A stretch of 64,000 nucleotides of DNA, taken from assembly GCA_003133685.1 (NCBI GenBank), contig PKYQ01000018.1, positions 1-64,000 on the forward strand, in the 5' to 3' direction. Every line of letters begins with the position of its first letter. Positions within the stretch are counted from its first letter, which is position 1. This DNA comes from Acidimicrobiaceae bacterium (GTDB lineage: Bacteria > Actinomycetota > Acidimicrobiia > Acidimicrobiales > RAAP-2). Positions 46,377-55,949 of this stretch are shown one piece after another. The notes under the pieces were generated by a model. It did not search any database. It had not been told where the DNA came from and was given only the letters and a program-made list of their open reading frames with translations. The translations under genes were made by a program, and so were the position numbers.

Positions 46377-47125
46377 GATTGTTCTCCTTCAGGGACTCGC
46401 ACGTGCACCACGTCACCGACCGTGACCGCGACCTCTTCGCCGTTCACCACGACGATGAGTTGCCCGAACTCGTCGACCGAGGTCGCCAGTCCGACAAGAA
46501 CGTCATTCGTCCGCTCTACCCGAACGAGCCGGCCCAGTGTGACGAGCGCACGTTGGTATTCGTCACGCAAGGTCGCCTGACCATCACTACTGTCGAGCGA
46601 CGCGCGCCGGGCTTCGAGTTCGTCCAACAAGATATCGAGCAGCGCCGGTGGGGTGATGGTCACGCCCGACTCGGCGCGCACGCTGGTCGACACGACGTTC
46701 GCGGGTCCCTCGTGCGTGAGATTCACGCCGATCCCGACGACCACGGCCAATCGCTCGTCAACGGCCACGATCTCCGCGAGGAGTCCGGCGATCTTCGCGT
46801 CCCCGACGATCAGGTCGTTCGGCCATTTGAGCGCCGGTCGTACGCCACTGAGTCGCACGAGGGCCGCGCGCGCCGCGAGCGCGACGCAGGCGACCACGAG
46901 TTGGAGCTGGTCCGGCGCGACGTTCGGTCGCAGCAGGATCGAGCACAGTAACGATGCGCCGGGTGGTGACTCCCATCGGCGATCCAACCGTCCACGCCCG
47001 GCGCTCTGAAAGTCCGCGACGGCCACGAGACCCTCCGGTGCGCCCTCGAGGGCGCGTTGCGCCAGCCAGGTGTTCGTGGAGTCGATCTCGTCGAAGTGCT
47101 CGATACGCCAGATGATTGGACTCAC
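46373..47125 (-). CDS. birA: Biotin--[acetyl-CoA-carboxylase] ligase
   Basis: 250 residues: class I biotin ligase without an N-terminal DNA-binding domain. Key motifs are IDSTNTWLAQRAL, the biotinyl-AMP loop SAGRGRLDRRWESPPGASLLCS, LKWPNDLIVGDAKIAGLLAEI and VVGIGVNLT. It attaches biotin to carboxyl-carrier domains. The obvious target is the biotin carboxylase/BCCP protein encoded divergently 63 bp away. It opens the birA-rfbD-glycosyltransferase string. Confidence 0.94.
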   Translation of the reverse strand: MSPIIWRIEHFDEIDSTNTWLAQRALEGAPEGLVAVADFQSAGRGRLDRRWESPPGASLLCSILLRPNVAPDQLQLVVACVALAARAALVRLSGVRPALKWPNDLIVGDAKIAGLLAEIVAVDERLAVVVGIGVNLTHEGPANVVSTSVRAESGVTITPPALLDILLDELEARRASLDSSDGQATLRDEYQRALVTLGRLVRVERTNDVLVGLATSVDEFGQLIVVVNGEEVAVTVGDVVHVRVPEGEQS

Positions 47126-47188
47126 AAGGAAACTCTAGAGTTTCAAGAGCGAGTGGTAGAAAATTACAGGTCCGCTACGGAGGTTTGC

Positions 47189-48940
47189 GTGTTAAAGAAA
47201 GTCCTGATCGCCAATCGCGGCGAGATCGCGGTGCGCGTCATGCGCACCTGTCGAGAGATGGGCATCGCCACCGTCGCCGTCTATTCCGAACTCGATCGAA
47301 ACGCGCTGCACGTTCGTTTGGCCGATGAGGCGTACGCCCTCGGGGGCCAGAGCGCCGCCGAGAGCTACCTCAATACCGAAACAATCCTCGACGTCATACA
47401 TCGTTCGGGCGCGGACGCCGTCCACCCGGGTTACGGGTTCTTCTCGGAGAACACAGAGTTCGCGCGAGCCATCACTTCGCGTGGCGTCACGTTCATTGGC
47501 CCCCCGCCCGAAGCGATCGAAGTGATGGGCGACAAGATCTCGAGTCGCCTCGCCGCGGCCAAGGTCGGCGTCGAGGGCGTGCCCGGTCGAAGCGAGGCAC
47601 TGAAGAACGCCAAAGAAGTCGTCAAGTTCGGCAATGAGTTCGGCTGGCCGGTCGCCATCAAGGCCGCCTACGGCGGCGGCGGACGCGGCATGAAGGTCGT
47701 GAACTCTGCTGACGAGGCGCCGGCGGCGTTGGAGAGCGCGCAGCGCGAGGCCCAGAGTTACTTCGGTCGTCCCGAGTGTTACGTCGAGCGCTATTTGACG
47801 AGACCCCGTCACATCGAAATGCAGGTCCTCGCCGACGCCCACGGCAACACGCGGTGGCTCGGCGAGCGCGACTGCTCGGCGCAACGACGTCACCAGAAAC
47901 TGATCGAGGAGTCACCGGCGCCGAACTTCCCGGATGAGGTGCGTCGCGCCATGGGCGAAGCGGCCGTCAAGGTCTCGCGGGCCTGCGGCTACGTGAACGC
48001 CGGAACCGTCGAGTTCCTCTATCAAGACGACGCGTTCTTCTTCTTGGAGATGAACACGCGTCTCCAGGTCGAGCACCCGGTGACCGAGTTGGTGACCGGA
48101 CTGGACCTCGTCGAGTGGCAACTCCGCATCGCCGCTGGTGAATCACTGGACTTCACGCAAGAAGAGGTTCGACGTGAGGGACACGCCATCGAAGTTCGGA
48201 TCAACGCCGAGGACCCCGCGGGCGGCAAGTTCATCCCGACCCCGGGCACGATCACCCGATTCGACCAGCCCTCCGGACCGGGGGTGCGTCTCGACGCCGG
48301 GTACGCCGCGGGCGACACGATCTCCCAGTACTACGACAACTTGATCGCGAAACTGATCGTGTGGGGGCCGGATCGCGAGCGCGCTCGCCGTCGGATGTTG
48401 CGCGCCATCGAGGAGACCACGATCGAAGGTGTCGCGACGACGTTGGCCGCGGACGTCGTCATACTCAGTGACGAGCAGTTCGTGGAGGGTACGCACTCCA
48501 CGAACTGGGTTGAGAGCGAGCTCGACTTCACGACACTGCCCGAAGCCGTCACCGCCGCCGTTTCCGTCGGAGACGGTCAGGTGCGCAAGGACGTCACCGC
48601 CGAAGTCAACGGTCGGCGCGTCACGGTCGCGCTATGGGTGCCGGAGTTTGACGACGGTTTGGCGCGGGCCCAAAGCACCGCCGCCAAACCCCGTCGACAG
48701 CACCACGCGGGAGTACTGGGTAGCGGATCGGCCAACGTCGTCGTCCCCATGCAGGGGACGATCGTGAAAGTGAACGTCGAGGTCGGTCAACCGGTAGAAG
48801 CGGGCGACACGGTCGTTATCCTCGAAGCCATGAAGATGGAGAATTCGGTGAACGCCGAGAAGTCCGGCGTCGTCGTGTCGATCAACGTGGCGGCCGGCGA
48901 TTCGGTCAGCGCGGGCGACACCGTCGTGGTCGTCGAGTGA
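47189..48940 (+). CDS. Acyl-CoA carboxylase alpha subunit (biotin carboxylase + BCCP)
   Basis: About 583 residues from GTG 47189, placed behind ACGGAGGTTTGC; the 44 upstream residues of the ORF track overlap birA antisense. It begins KKVLIANRGEIAVRVMRTCREMG, has the ATP-grasp glycine loop AAYGGGGRGMKVV, biotin carboxylase signatures ERDCSAQRRHQKLIEESPAP and FFLEMNTRLQVEHPVTE, and a C-terminal biotinyl domain with EAMKMEN (Lys549). It carboxylates biotin; the beta subunit (carboxyltransferase) is not in the window, so acetyl- versus propionyl-CoA use is open. With the mutase gene downstream, propionyl-CoA to methylmalonyl-CoA is a sensible guess. Confidence 0.95.
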   Translation: MLKKVLIANRGEIAVRVMRTCREMGIATVAVYSELDRNALHVRLADEAYALGGQSAAESYLNTETILDVIHRSGADAVHPGYGFFSENTEFARAITSRGVTFIGPPPEAIEVMGDKISSRLAAAKVGVEGVPGRSEALKNAKEVVKFGNEFGWPVAIKAAYGGGGRGMKVVNSADEAPAALESAQREAQSYFGRPECYVERYLTRPRHIEMQVLADAHGNTRWLGERDCSAQRRHQKLIEESPAPNFPDEVRRAMGEAAVKVSRACGYVNAGTVEFLYQDDAFFFLEMNTRLQVEHPVTELVTGLDLVEWQLRIAAGESLDFTQEEVRREGHAIEVRINAEDPAGGKFIPTPGTITRFDQPSGPGVRLDAGYAAGDTISQYYDNLIAKLIVWGPDRERARRRMLRAIEETTIEGVATTLAADVVILSDEQFVEGTHSTNWVESELDFTTLPEAVTAAVSVGDGQVRKDVTAEVNGRRVTVALWVPEFDDGLARAQSTAAKPRRQHHAGVLGSGSANVVVPMQGTIVKVNVEVGQPVEAGDTVVILEAMKMENSVNAEKSGVVVSINVAAGDSVSAGDTVVVVE

Positions 48941-50094
48941 GCGCTCGCGAAGTCGCCGCCAGCACGATCCATCGCCACGGCGACGCCCTGGTGGAACTGA
49001 GTCACTTCGTCCACGCGCACCCGGAACTCGGCTACGTCGAATTCGAAAGCTCCGCGGCCGTCGCCACGTTGGCCGAGGAGGCCGGTTTTCGAGTCGAGCG
49101 TGGCGTCGCCGATATGCCCACCGCCTTTCGCGCCACGATGGGTGACGGTGATCTCAACATCGTGTACTGCGCAGAGTTTGACGCGCTGCCCGACGTCGGC
49201 CACGCCTGCGGTCACAACATCATCGCCGCGTCGTCCCTCGGCGCCGCCATCGGCCTCGGGTCCGTCGCTGACGGATTGAATCTCACGGTCACGCTGCTGG
49301 GAACACCATCAGAAGAGGGCGGCGGCGGCAAAATCGACCTCATCAACGCCGGCTACTTCGATGACGTCCACGCCGCCATGATGGTGCACCCCTTCCCCAC
49401 CGAACGACTCGACGCTCTCTGTCTCGCGGTCGACCACTTTGACGTCACCTTTGAAGGGAAAGCGGCGCACGCGGCGGCGGCGCCCTGGGTCGGAGTGAAC
49501 GCCCTCGACGCCCTAACGATTTCCCAAGTGGCAATCGGTCTCTTGCGTCAGCAATTGCGTCCCGGCGACCTCGTCCACGGCATCGTGGTCGAAGGCGGTT
49601 CGGCGGCGAACATCATCCCGAGTTGCGCCAGCGGACGGTTCATGGCGCGTTCACTCACGAGTGATCGGCTGGCCGAATTGCGCGTTCGGATCAACGCCTG
49701 CTTCGAAGCCGGGGCGCTGGCTACCGGTGCTTCGCTGCGCATCGAAGAGATCGGTAGTGCGTTCTCGCACATGGAATCCGATCCCGAAATCCTGTCGCAC
49801 TACCGTGTCGCCGCCGAAGCACTTGGTCGCAGCTTTACGCTCGACGACGAGGGAGTCGACCGACCGGCAATCTCCACCGACATGGCCAACGTCTCGTTAG
49901 TGGTGCCTTCGATTCACCCGATGCTCATGATTCCTACCAATGGAGCCGTGAATCATCAACCCGAATTCACTGCGGCGTGCATCACTCCCGAGGCCGATCG
50001 CGCGGTCCTCACCGGAGCGATCGCCCTCGCCCATACCGCGATTGGCGTCGCGAACGATGAGAAACTGCGCGCACGATTGATGGCCCGCGCATGA
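48937..50094 (+). CDS. M20 family amidohydrolase
   Basis: 385-residue M20D-type metallohydrolase (AbgB/aminoacylase group). N-terminal HGDALVELSHFVHAHPELGYVEFES, metal-binding FDALPDVGHACGHNIIAAS, the catalytic Glu and ligands in PSEEGGGGKIDLINAGYFDDVHAAMMVHP, a dimerisation domain starting DHFDVTFEGKAAHAAAAPWVGVNALDAL, and the last ligand in TNGAVNHQPEF. Such enzymes cleave N-acyl or p-aminobenzoyl-glutamate-like amides. Its GTG overlaps the carboxylase stop (GTGA). Confidence 0.9.
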   Translation: MSAREVAASTIHRHGDALVELSHFVHAHPELGYVEFESSAAVATLAEEAGFRVERGVADMPTAFRATMGDGDLNIVYCAEFDALPDVGHACGHNIIAASSLGAAIGLGSVADGLNLTVTLLGTPSEEGGGGKIDLINAGYFDDVHAAMMVHPFPTERLDALCLAVDHFDVTFEGKAAHAAAAPWVGVNALDALTISQVAIGLLRQQLRPGDLVHGIVVEGGSAANIIPSCASGRFMARSLTSDRLAELRVRINACFEAGALATGASLRIEEIGSAFSHMESDPEILSHYRVAAEALGRSFTLDDEGVDRPAISTDMANVSLVVPSIHPMLMIPTNGAVNHQPEFTAACITPEADRAVLTGAIALAHTAIGVANDEKLRARLMARA

Positions 50095-50384
50095 TGCTCG
50101 AACACGTGGTGGTGGCGGTGACGCCCGGACGCGAAGATGAGTTCGAGGCGTCCGCGCGTCAGGCGCTCCCGATCTTGGACACGGCCGCGGGTTGCTTCGG
50201 CGGCGAGTTCCGTCGCCAGGAGGAAGACGGTTCGCTGTACCTGCTGCTGATCCGCTGGTCGACGATCGAGGCGCATATGGCGTGGCGCGAGACCGAGGAC
50301 TTTCAACGGTGGCGTGAATTGACGCACCCGTTCTACGTCGAGCGTCCTGTGGTGACCCACTTCCACGAACCGCTCGCTCGCTAG
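50091..50384 (+). CDS. Antibiotic biosynthesis monooxygenase (ABM)-like small protein
   Basis: 97 residues with a dimeric alpha/beta-barrel ferredoxin-like pattern: [58 protein letters not shown]. Members act as cofactor-free oxygenases, heme-degrading enzymes or have no known activity. It is third in the carboxylase-M20 gene string (ATGATG overlap) and shares CTAG with the convergent mutase stop. Confidence 0.82.
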   Translation: MMLEHVVVAVTPGREDEFEASARQALPILDTAAGCFGGEFRRQEEDGSLYLLLIRWSTIEAHMAWRETEDFQRWRELTHPFYVERPVVTHFHEPLAR

Positions 50385-51961
50385 CTCGGCGTGTAGACCC
50401 CGAACTCAGCGCGCAGTACGTCAGCCACTTCCCCGAGGGTCGCCATGCTCGACAGCGCCGTCTTCATCGGATACAGCACGTTTTGGGTTCCGCGCGCGGC
50501 GTTTGCGAGGTCTTCCAGCGCGACGCGCACGGCGTCGTTGTCGCGCGTCATCTTGAGCGCCTTCACTCGAGTGATTTGCGCTCGTTGTTGTTCTTCATCG
50601 ATCGGAAAGACGTCGGCCTTGGTCGTGTCACTCTCTTCGAAACGGTTCACGCCGACCACGACCTTGTCGCCACGATCGACGCGACGGGCGAATTCGTAGG
50701 CCGCCGATTCGATCTCGTCTTGCATGTAGTGCGACTCAATAGCGGCAACAGCTCCCCCGCGTTCGTCGATCGCTTCGATGTACTTTCGCGTCAGTCGCTC
50801 CACTTCATTCGTCAGTGACTCGACGTAGTAGGAACCGGCCAAGGGGTCGACGGTGTCGGCGATGCCCGACTCGTAACCGAGGACCTGTTGGGTTCGCAGC
50901 GCGAGCTTGGCCGCTCGTTCGGTCGGTAGTCCCAGCGCCTCGTCGAAGCCGTTGGTGTGCAGCGACTGCGTGCCGCCGAGGGTCGCCGCGAGCGCCTGGA
51001 TCGTCGTTCGCACGATGTTGTTCTCGGGCTGCTGCGCCGTCAACGTCGAGCCGCCGGTCTGGGTGTGAAATCGAAGCGTCATAGATTTCGCGTCGGTCGC
51101 CCCGAATCGATCACGCATGATCGACGCCCACAGTCGCCGCGCGGCGCGGTACTTTGCAACCTCTTCGAAAAGATTGTTGTGGGCGTTGAAGAAGAAACTC
51201 AGCCGCGGGGCAAAATCGTCCAACGCCAAGCCGGCGGCGAGGGCCGCCTCGACGTACGCGACGCCATTGGCGAGGGTGAAGGCGATCTCTTGGACGGCCG
51301 TCGATCCGGCTTCACGGATGTGATAGCCGGAGATCGAGATCGTGTTCCACTGCGTCATCTCCTTGGCGCAGTAGGCGAAGGTGTCCACCACGAGGCGCAT
51401 GGACTGGCGCGGCGGATAGATGTACGTGCCGCGCGCGACGTACTCCTTCAAGATGTCGTTCTGGATCGTGCCGCGCAACTGATCGCCTCGCACGCCCTGT
51501 TCTTCTCCGACTAACTGATACAGCAACAACAACGTTGACGCCGTCGCGTTGATGGTCATCGACGTCGTCACCTGGTCGAGTGGGAGGTCAGCCAACAGGT
51601 CGCGCATGTCCTCTAAGGACGAGATGGCGACGCCGACCTTGCCGACTTCGCCCTCCGCACGTACGTGGTCGGCGTCATAGCCCATCTGGGTGGGTAAGTC
51701 GAAGGCGCACGACAGTCCCGTCTGACCGGCTTCGAGGAGGAACTTGAAGCGCAGGTTCGTCGCGGCGGCCGTCCCGAAGCCGGCGTATTGGCGCATCGTC
51801 CACAGGCGACCGCGGTACATCGTGGGCTGCACGCCACGCGTGTAGGGATACTGCCCGGGGCTGCCCAGCTCCGTCGTCGCGTCGAAACCCTCCAGGTCAG
51901 AGCCGTCGTAGACCGGTTGGACGACAATCCCCGAATCCGTACGGCGCTCGTCTGACGTCAC
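50381..51961 (-). CDS. Methylmalonyl-CoA-mutase-family large subunit (catalytic barrel only)
   Basis: 526 residues covering only the substrate-binding TIM-barrel part of B12-dependent acyl-CoA mutases: [136 protein letters not shown]. The cobalamin-binding domain is missing and must be a separate small subunit elsewhere, as in 2-hydroxyisobutyryl-CoA and archaeal-type mutases. The Arg of SMR (Arg207 of Propionibacterium mutase, which holds the carboxylate) is kept, but the Tyr89 position is Gln (GVQPTMY). The exact substrate is therefore uncertain. Confidence 0.9.
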   Translation of the reverse strand: MTSDERRTDSGIVVQPVYDGSDLEGFDATTELGSPGQYPYTRGVQPTMYRGRLWTMRQYAGFGTAAATNLRFKFLLEAGQTGLSCAFDLPTQMGYDADHVRAEGEVGKVGVAISSLEDMRDLLADLPLDQVTTSMTINATASTLLLLYQLVGEEQGVRGDQLRGTIQNDILKEYVARGTYIYPPRQSMRLVVDTFAYCAKEMTQWNTISISGYHIREAGSTAVQEIAFTLANGVAYVEAALAAGLALDDFAPRLSFFFNAHNNLFEEVAKYRAARRLWASIMRDRFGATDAKSMTLRFHTQTGGSTLTAQQPENNIVRTTIQALAATLGGTQSLHTNGFDEALGLPTERAAKLALRTQQVLGYESGIADTVDPLAGSYYVESLTNEVERLTRKYIEAIDERGGAVAAIESHYMQDEIESAAYEFARRVDRGDKVVVGVNRFEESDTTKADVFPIDEEQQRAQITRVKALKMTRDNDAVRVALEDLANAARGTQNVLYPMKTALSSMATLGEVADVLRAEFGVYTPS

Positions 51962-52010
51962 AATGACAACGATAGGCGCTGTGCTTCGTGCGTCACGTGG
52001 CTACGCGGAG

Positions 52011-53174
52011 CTAGACCTTCACGGGGTGGGGCATGCAGAGGTCGTCGTATTCGGCGATCACGATCGGACCGGCGTCGTCGCCGCAGGCCGGACAGCTCGG
52101 ATCGCGACGTACCTTGAAGGTCCGAAAACTCTCGTCCATCGAGTCGTACGTGAGGAGACGACCGACGAGCGGGTCGCCGAGTTCCAGCAACAGCTTGATG
52201 GTCTCGACCGCCTGGATCGATCCGACGATGCCCGGCAACACGCCCAGTACGCCAGCTTCAGCGCAACTCGGCGCGAGTTCCGGCGGCGGCGGTTCGGGGA
52301 TCATGCAGCGATAGCACGGCCCGACGTAGGGGTTGAAGACGGTGACCTGTCCTTCGAAGCGAAAGATCGAACCGTGTACGACGGGGATGTTCTTGATGAG
52401 CGCGGCGTCGTTCACCAGATAACGCGTCGGGAAGTTGTCGGTACCGTCAACGATGACGTCATAGCCGTCGATGATGTCCAAGACGTTGTCGGCCCCGAGT
52501 CGAGTGTCGTAGGTGAGCACGTTCACGTCCGGGTTCATCGCGGTGAGCGTCATCTTCGCGCTGTCGACTTTGCGCATGCCGACCCGCTCAACGTTGTGCA
52601 GGATCTGACGCTGGAGATTTGAGGTGTCGACGACGTCCATGTCGATGATGCCGATCGTGCCGACCCCGGCCGCGGCGAGGTACATCGCCGCCGGTGATCC
52701 GAGTCCCCCCGCGCCGAGCAGGAGGACCTTCGAGTCCAAGAGTCGCTGCTGTCCCTTTTCGCCCACTTCGGGTAGTAGGAGGTGACGTTGGTAGCGGACG
52801 CGCTGTTCGGCCGACAGGACGCGTGGCGTCGTCCACGTGAGACCGTCGTCCTTCCACTTGTTGAAACCGCCAATGACCGACACGACGTCGGTGTAGCCGA
52901 GGTCTTGCAGCGTCTTGGTGGCGAAGGCCGAGCGCACGCCGCCCGCGCAGTAGACGGCGATTGGCGCGTTCTTGTCCGGTAGTCGGCCCTCGACGGAGAA
53001 CTCCAGATTGCCTCGCGCCAAGTGGACCGCGCCGGGCACGGCACCCTGTTCGTACTCTTCGGGCTCGCGAACGTCGAGCAGCGTGAAGTGATCGAGTCGT
53101 GCGGCGACGTCGTGCGGGTCGATCTCCGTAATCTCGGCCTTGGCGGCGTTCAGTAGATCTCGAGGCGTCGGCAA
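52011..53174 (-). CDS. Rhodanese-MoeB/ThiF adenylyltransferase fusion, rhodanese at the N-terminus
   Basis: 387 residues. Residues about 15-115 are a rhodanese domain (FTLLDVREPEEYEQGAVPGAVHL, active-site loop YCAGGVRSAFA with the sulfur-carrying Cys). Residues about 120-387 are a MoeB-type E1: RYQRHLLLPEVGEKGQQRL, nucleotide loop LLGAGGLGSPAAMYLAAAGVG, IIDMDVVDTSNLQRQILH, DGTDNFPTRYLVND, zinc cysteines CYRCMIPE and SCPACG. It probably adenylates and thiolates a MoaD/ThiS-like carrier. Mycobacterial MoeZ has the same two domains in the opposite order (MoeB then rhodanese), so this arrangement is notable. Confidence 0.92.
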   Translation of the reverse strand: MPTPRDLLNAAKAEITEIDPHDVAARLDHFTLLDVREPEEYEQGAVPGAVHLARGNLEFSVEGRLPDKNAPIAVYCAGGVRSAFATKTLQDLGYTDVVSVIGGFNKWKDDGLTWTTPRVLSAEQRVRYQRHLLLPEVGEKGQQRLLDSKVLLLGAGGLGSPAAMYLAAAGVGTIGIIDMDVVDTSNLQRQILHNVERVGMRKVDSAKMTLTAMNPDVNVLTYDTRLGADNVLDIIDGYDVIVDGTDNFPTRYLVNDAALIKNIPVVHGSIFRFEGQVTVFNPYVGPCYRCMIPEPPPPELAPSCAEAGVLGVLPGIVGSIQAVETIKLLLELGDPLVGRLLTYDSMDESFRTFKVRRDPSCPACGDDAGPIVIAEYDDLCMPHPVKV

Positions 53175-53250
53175 CGTTCACTCCTTCTCAGTTCCTAAAT
53201 CTTACCTGTTGGGTCATCAATCGTGTTCGGCGTTCTGCTAGACCCGACGC

Positions 53251-53847
53251 GTGGAACTTCGTGAGCTGCTGGCCAAACGCCGGATGGTCCGTTCGTTCGA
53301 CGGCACGCCGGTCGATCCTCAATGGTTGGGCGAACTTTGCGCCCAAGCACTCTGGGCTCCGACGGCCGGTAACAGCGCCGGCGTTCGTTTACACACCGTC
53401 GGGCCCACCTTGACCCGTGAGTACTTCGAAGTGGCGACCGATGTGGAGTGGCGCTCAAACGCGCGACGCGCCGACGGACTTCAGCGCGCCGGCGCGGTCG
53501 TGCTGGTGACCTCTCGCCGCGGCGAATACGTCGCTCGCTACGCCGAGGCGGACAAACGGAACTCCGGACTCGACGACGAAACGAATTGGCCGGTCCCCTA
53601 CTGGCACACCGATGCCGCGATGGCGACGATGGCGTTGCTGTTGCTCATTGAAGAGAGCGGCTGGCAGGCCGCTCTCTGGGGCAACTTTCGCCACGAAGAG
53701 GAGATCCTGCGCTGGGCGCGCATTGACGACGAAGACCTCTTCGCGACGGTGTTGATTGGAAAGGCCGACGGCAACGACGTTTCGTCGTCCTCCCTCGCGC
53801 GCGACGTCCCGAGTCGCGAATCGCGAGTACGGGCGGTCGAGCCCTAG
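53251..53847 (+). CDS. Nitroreductase family protein
   Basis: 198-residue FMN-dependent nitroreductase fold. The N-terminal ELRELLAKRRMVRSFDGTPVDPQWL with the FMN-phosphate-binding RRMVRSF, WAPTAGNSAGVRLHTV, WHTDAAMATMALLLLIEESGWQAALWGNF and LFATVLIGKADG are the usual blocks. The substrate is not predictable; some actinobacterial relatives use F420, but FMN motifs are clearer here. GTG start. It shares CTAG with the convergent pepA stop. Confidence 0.88.
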   Translation: MELRELLAKRRMVRSFDGTPVDPQWLGELCAQALWAPTAGNSAGVRLHTVGPTLTREYFEVATDVEWRSNARRADGLQRAGAVVLVTSRRGEYVARYAEADKRNSGLDDETNWPVPYWHTDAAMATMALLLLIEESGWQAALWGNFRHEEEILRWARIDDEDLFATVLIGKADGNDVSSSSLARDVPSRESRVRAVEP

Positions 53848-55349
53848 TCGCGCGCTTCTTCGGCGACGGCCTCCAAGAACTCGACGATCGTTCGCGCGCT
53901 GAATGCCGTCGCACCCTTGGTCGTATAGCCACGGTTCGAGTCCGACCGTCCGGGGCCGGCGATATCGAGGTGCGCCCACGGTCGTCCGTCGGTGAAGCGC
54001 TGAAGGATCAGCGCGGCGATGATCATCCCGCCGTTGCCGGGCTTGCCGATGTTCTTCATGTCGGCGACGTCGGACTCGATAGACGCTTCGTAACTTCCGA
54101 AGAGTGGCATGCGCCAGAGCAGCTCGCCGCTCCTCGCGCTCGCAACGGCGAAATAGTCAGCCAGCTCGTCGGTCGAAGTGAAAATGCTACCCACTTCGTC
54201 CCCGAGCGCGACACGCTGGGCGCCGGTCAGCGTGGCGACGTCGATGATCGCGTCGGGATTCGCCTCGACGGCGAGACTGAGACCGTCAGCGAGGATGAGC
54301 CGCCCTTCGGCGTCGGTGTTGAGTACCTCGATGGTCATGCCGTTGCGGATGGTGAGGACGTCACCGGGTTTGGTCGCTCGATCACTCGGCAGGTTCTCCG
54401 TCATCGGAGCAATCGCCGTGATCTTGACTTCGAGCGCCAGGCGGCTGGCAATGGAGATCGCGGCCATCACGATCGCGGCGCCACTCATGTCGGTCTTCAT
54501 CGCCATCATGCCTTCGCCGGTCTTGAGTGACAGACCACCGGAGTCGAAGGTGACACCCTTACCGACCAGCGCGATGTGGGGCAGTTCGATGTCGGGACTC
54601 GGGTCGTACGTGGCGTACACCAGTCGACAGGGCTGCGCCGAGCCCTCGCCGACGCCCAACAGTCCGCCGAGTCGCTCCTCGCGAATCCGCGGTTCGGTCC
54701 AGACCTCGACGGTGACGTGTTCGTCGTCATCGAGTCGCGTCTGAACCTGGTGCGCCAACTCCTTGGGCGGCATCGAGCCCGCCGGAGAGTCGACGAGGAA
54801 CTTCGCCCAGTTGATGCCGTTCGCGATGGCCTCGCCGCGCCGCGCGCCCTCGGTCACGTCGTCGTGGGTCTCGACCGATGGCAGCGGTGAGCCGAGCGGG
54901 ACCACGTCGAAGGTCGTTATCGTGTCACCCTGTTTGTACTTATACGACGCGAGCAATGCCCCAGTGACGAGCGCCTGGGCCGCGTCGCGGGGGTCGTCGA
55001 TGCCGTCGGTCGGCAAGAAGAAGGCCACCGAGGCGTCATTCGCGCAACGCGTGGCCGCGGCCCCCGCCAGTCGGTAGCCCTCGAGTGAGTTGTAGGTCGA
55101 GCCGAGGCTCACGAAGGCGACGTTCGTGTCCTTGAGCGTTCGAAGCACGGTGACGCTTCCGGCCTCGGGTTTGAGACCCTGTTTGGTGCACCACTCCTTG
55201 GAGAGGGTCCGCGGAATGCTCTGGCCGCCCAGGCTCGCCGGCACTGATTCGGCAATGAACGCCGCACCGTCGTCAAAGACCACGGGCACCACGACCGTCG
55301 GTTGCGTCGCGGCCTCGAGCGGCGTAGAGATTCGAGCAGTGCGGGCCAT
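53844..55349 (-). CDS. pepA: Leucyl aminopeptidase (M17)
   Basis: About 501 residues from ATG 55349, preceded by AGGAGAGACC; the ORF-track start is 27 codons upstream inside the adenosyltransferase gene. The two-metal catalytic core is intact: ALVGKGVTFDSGGLSLKTGEGMMAMKTDMSGAA (Lys, Asp ligands) and the signature NTDAEGRLILADGL with the catalytic Arg. It cleaves N-terminal amino acids from peptides in the cytoplasm and may process peptides imported by the ABC transporter in this window. It follows the adenosyltransferase gene by 10 bp. Confidence 0.95.
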   Translation of the reverse strand: MARTARISTPLEAATQPTVVVPVVFDDGAAFIAESVPASLGGQSIPRTLSKEWCTKQGLKPEAGSVTVLRTLKDTNVAFVSLGSTYNSLEGYRLAGAAATRCANDASVAFFLPTDGIDDPRDAAQALVTGALLASYKYKQGDTITTFDVVPLGSPLPSVETHDDVTEGARRGEAIANGINWAKFLVDSPAGSMPPKELAHQVQTRLDDDEHVTVEVWTEPRIREERLGGLLGVGEGSAQPCRLVYATYDPSPDIELPHIALVGKGVTFDSGGLSLKTGEGMMAMKTDMSGAAIVMAAISIASRLALEVKITAIAPMTENLPSDRATKPGDVLTIRNGMTIEVLNTDAEGRLILADGLSLAVEANPDAIIDVATLTGAQRVALGDEVGSIFTSTDELADYFAVASARSGELLWRMPLFGSYEASIESDVADMKNIGKPGNGGMIIAALILQRFTDGRPWAHLDIAGPGRSDSNRGYTTKGATAFSARTIVEFLEAVAEEARD

Positions 55350-55359
55350 GCGGTCTCTC

Positions 55360-55923
55360 CTAGGGGTGGATTCGTGCGGTGCGGTGCTGCGATCCCTCGG
55401 CGAATCGGGCCATCGTCCACGCGAGGTCACTGAGTCTATTGAGATACGCCACGACGAAGGAGTCCTCGAGCGGATAGCCCACGGCCACGCGCTCCGCCCG
55501 CCGGATCACCGTGCGCGCGACGTCGAGGGCCGCGGAGAGTTGGTTCTCACCGGGGACGACGAACTCCTTGGGCATCTCGATCTCTTCAGAGAGCGCGTCG
55601 ATTTCCATTTCGAGCCGGGCGATCATCTCGGTCGTGACGAGCGACTTCTCGGCCGTGAGCTTGTGACGATTGTCCTGTGACGTGGCGACTTCGGCCATCA
55701 GCACCCAGAGGTCGCGTTCGACCGTGATGAGAAGCTCGTTGAGTCGAGAGCCCGGTTCGCTCAGCGAGCGAGCCCACCCGAGCGTTGACTGTGCTTCGTC
55801 GACTTCGCCGTTCACGTCGATCTGGTCCGAACTCTTGCTCGCTCGACCTCCGAAGTAGAGACCGGTCGTGCCGTCGTCACCGTCGCGAGTGTAGATCTTC
55901 ACGTATTCAGCGTAGTGAATCAT
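55360..55923 (-). CDS. Cob(I)alamin adenosyltransferase, PduO/MMAB type
   Basis: About 187 residues from ATG 55923; a TTG at 55950 would add nine. Family motifs: VKIYTRDGDDGTTGLYFGGRASKSS (ATP-binding N-terminus), VDEAQSTLGWAR, and VPGENQLSAALDVARTVIRRAERVAV (Arg pair of the active site). It makes adenosylcobalamin, the cofactor needed by the methylmalonyl-CoA-mutase-family enzyme at 50381. The gene is back-to-back with metH, the other cobalamin-linked gene, with only 26 bp between the start codons. Confidence 0.93.
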   Translation of the reverse strand: MIHYAEYVKIYTRDGDDGTTGLYFGGRASKSSDQIDVNGEVDEAQSTLGWARSLSEPGSRLNELLITVERDLWVLMAEVATSQDNRHKLTAEKSLVTTEMIARLEMEIDALSEEIEMPKEFVVPGENQLSAALDVARTVIRRAERVAVGYPLEDSFVVAYLNRLSDLAWTMARFAEGSQHRTARIHP

Positions 55924-55949
55924 GGGTGTGCGGTTATCCTGAACACTCA

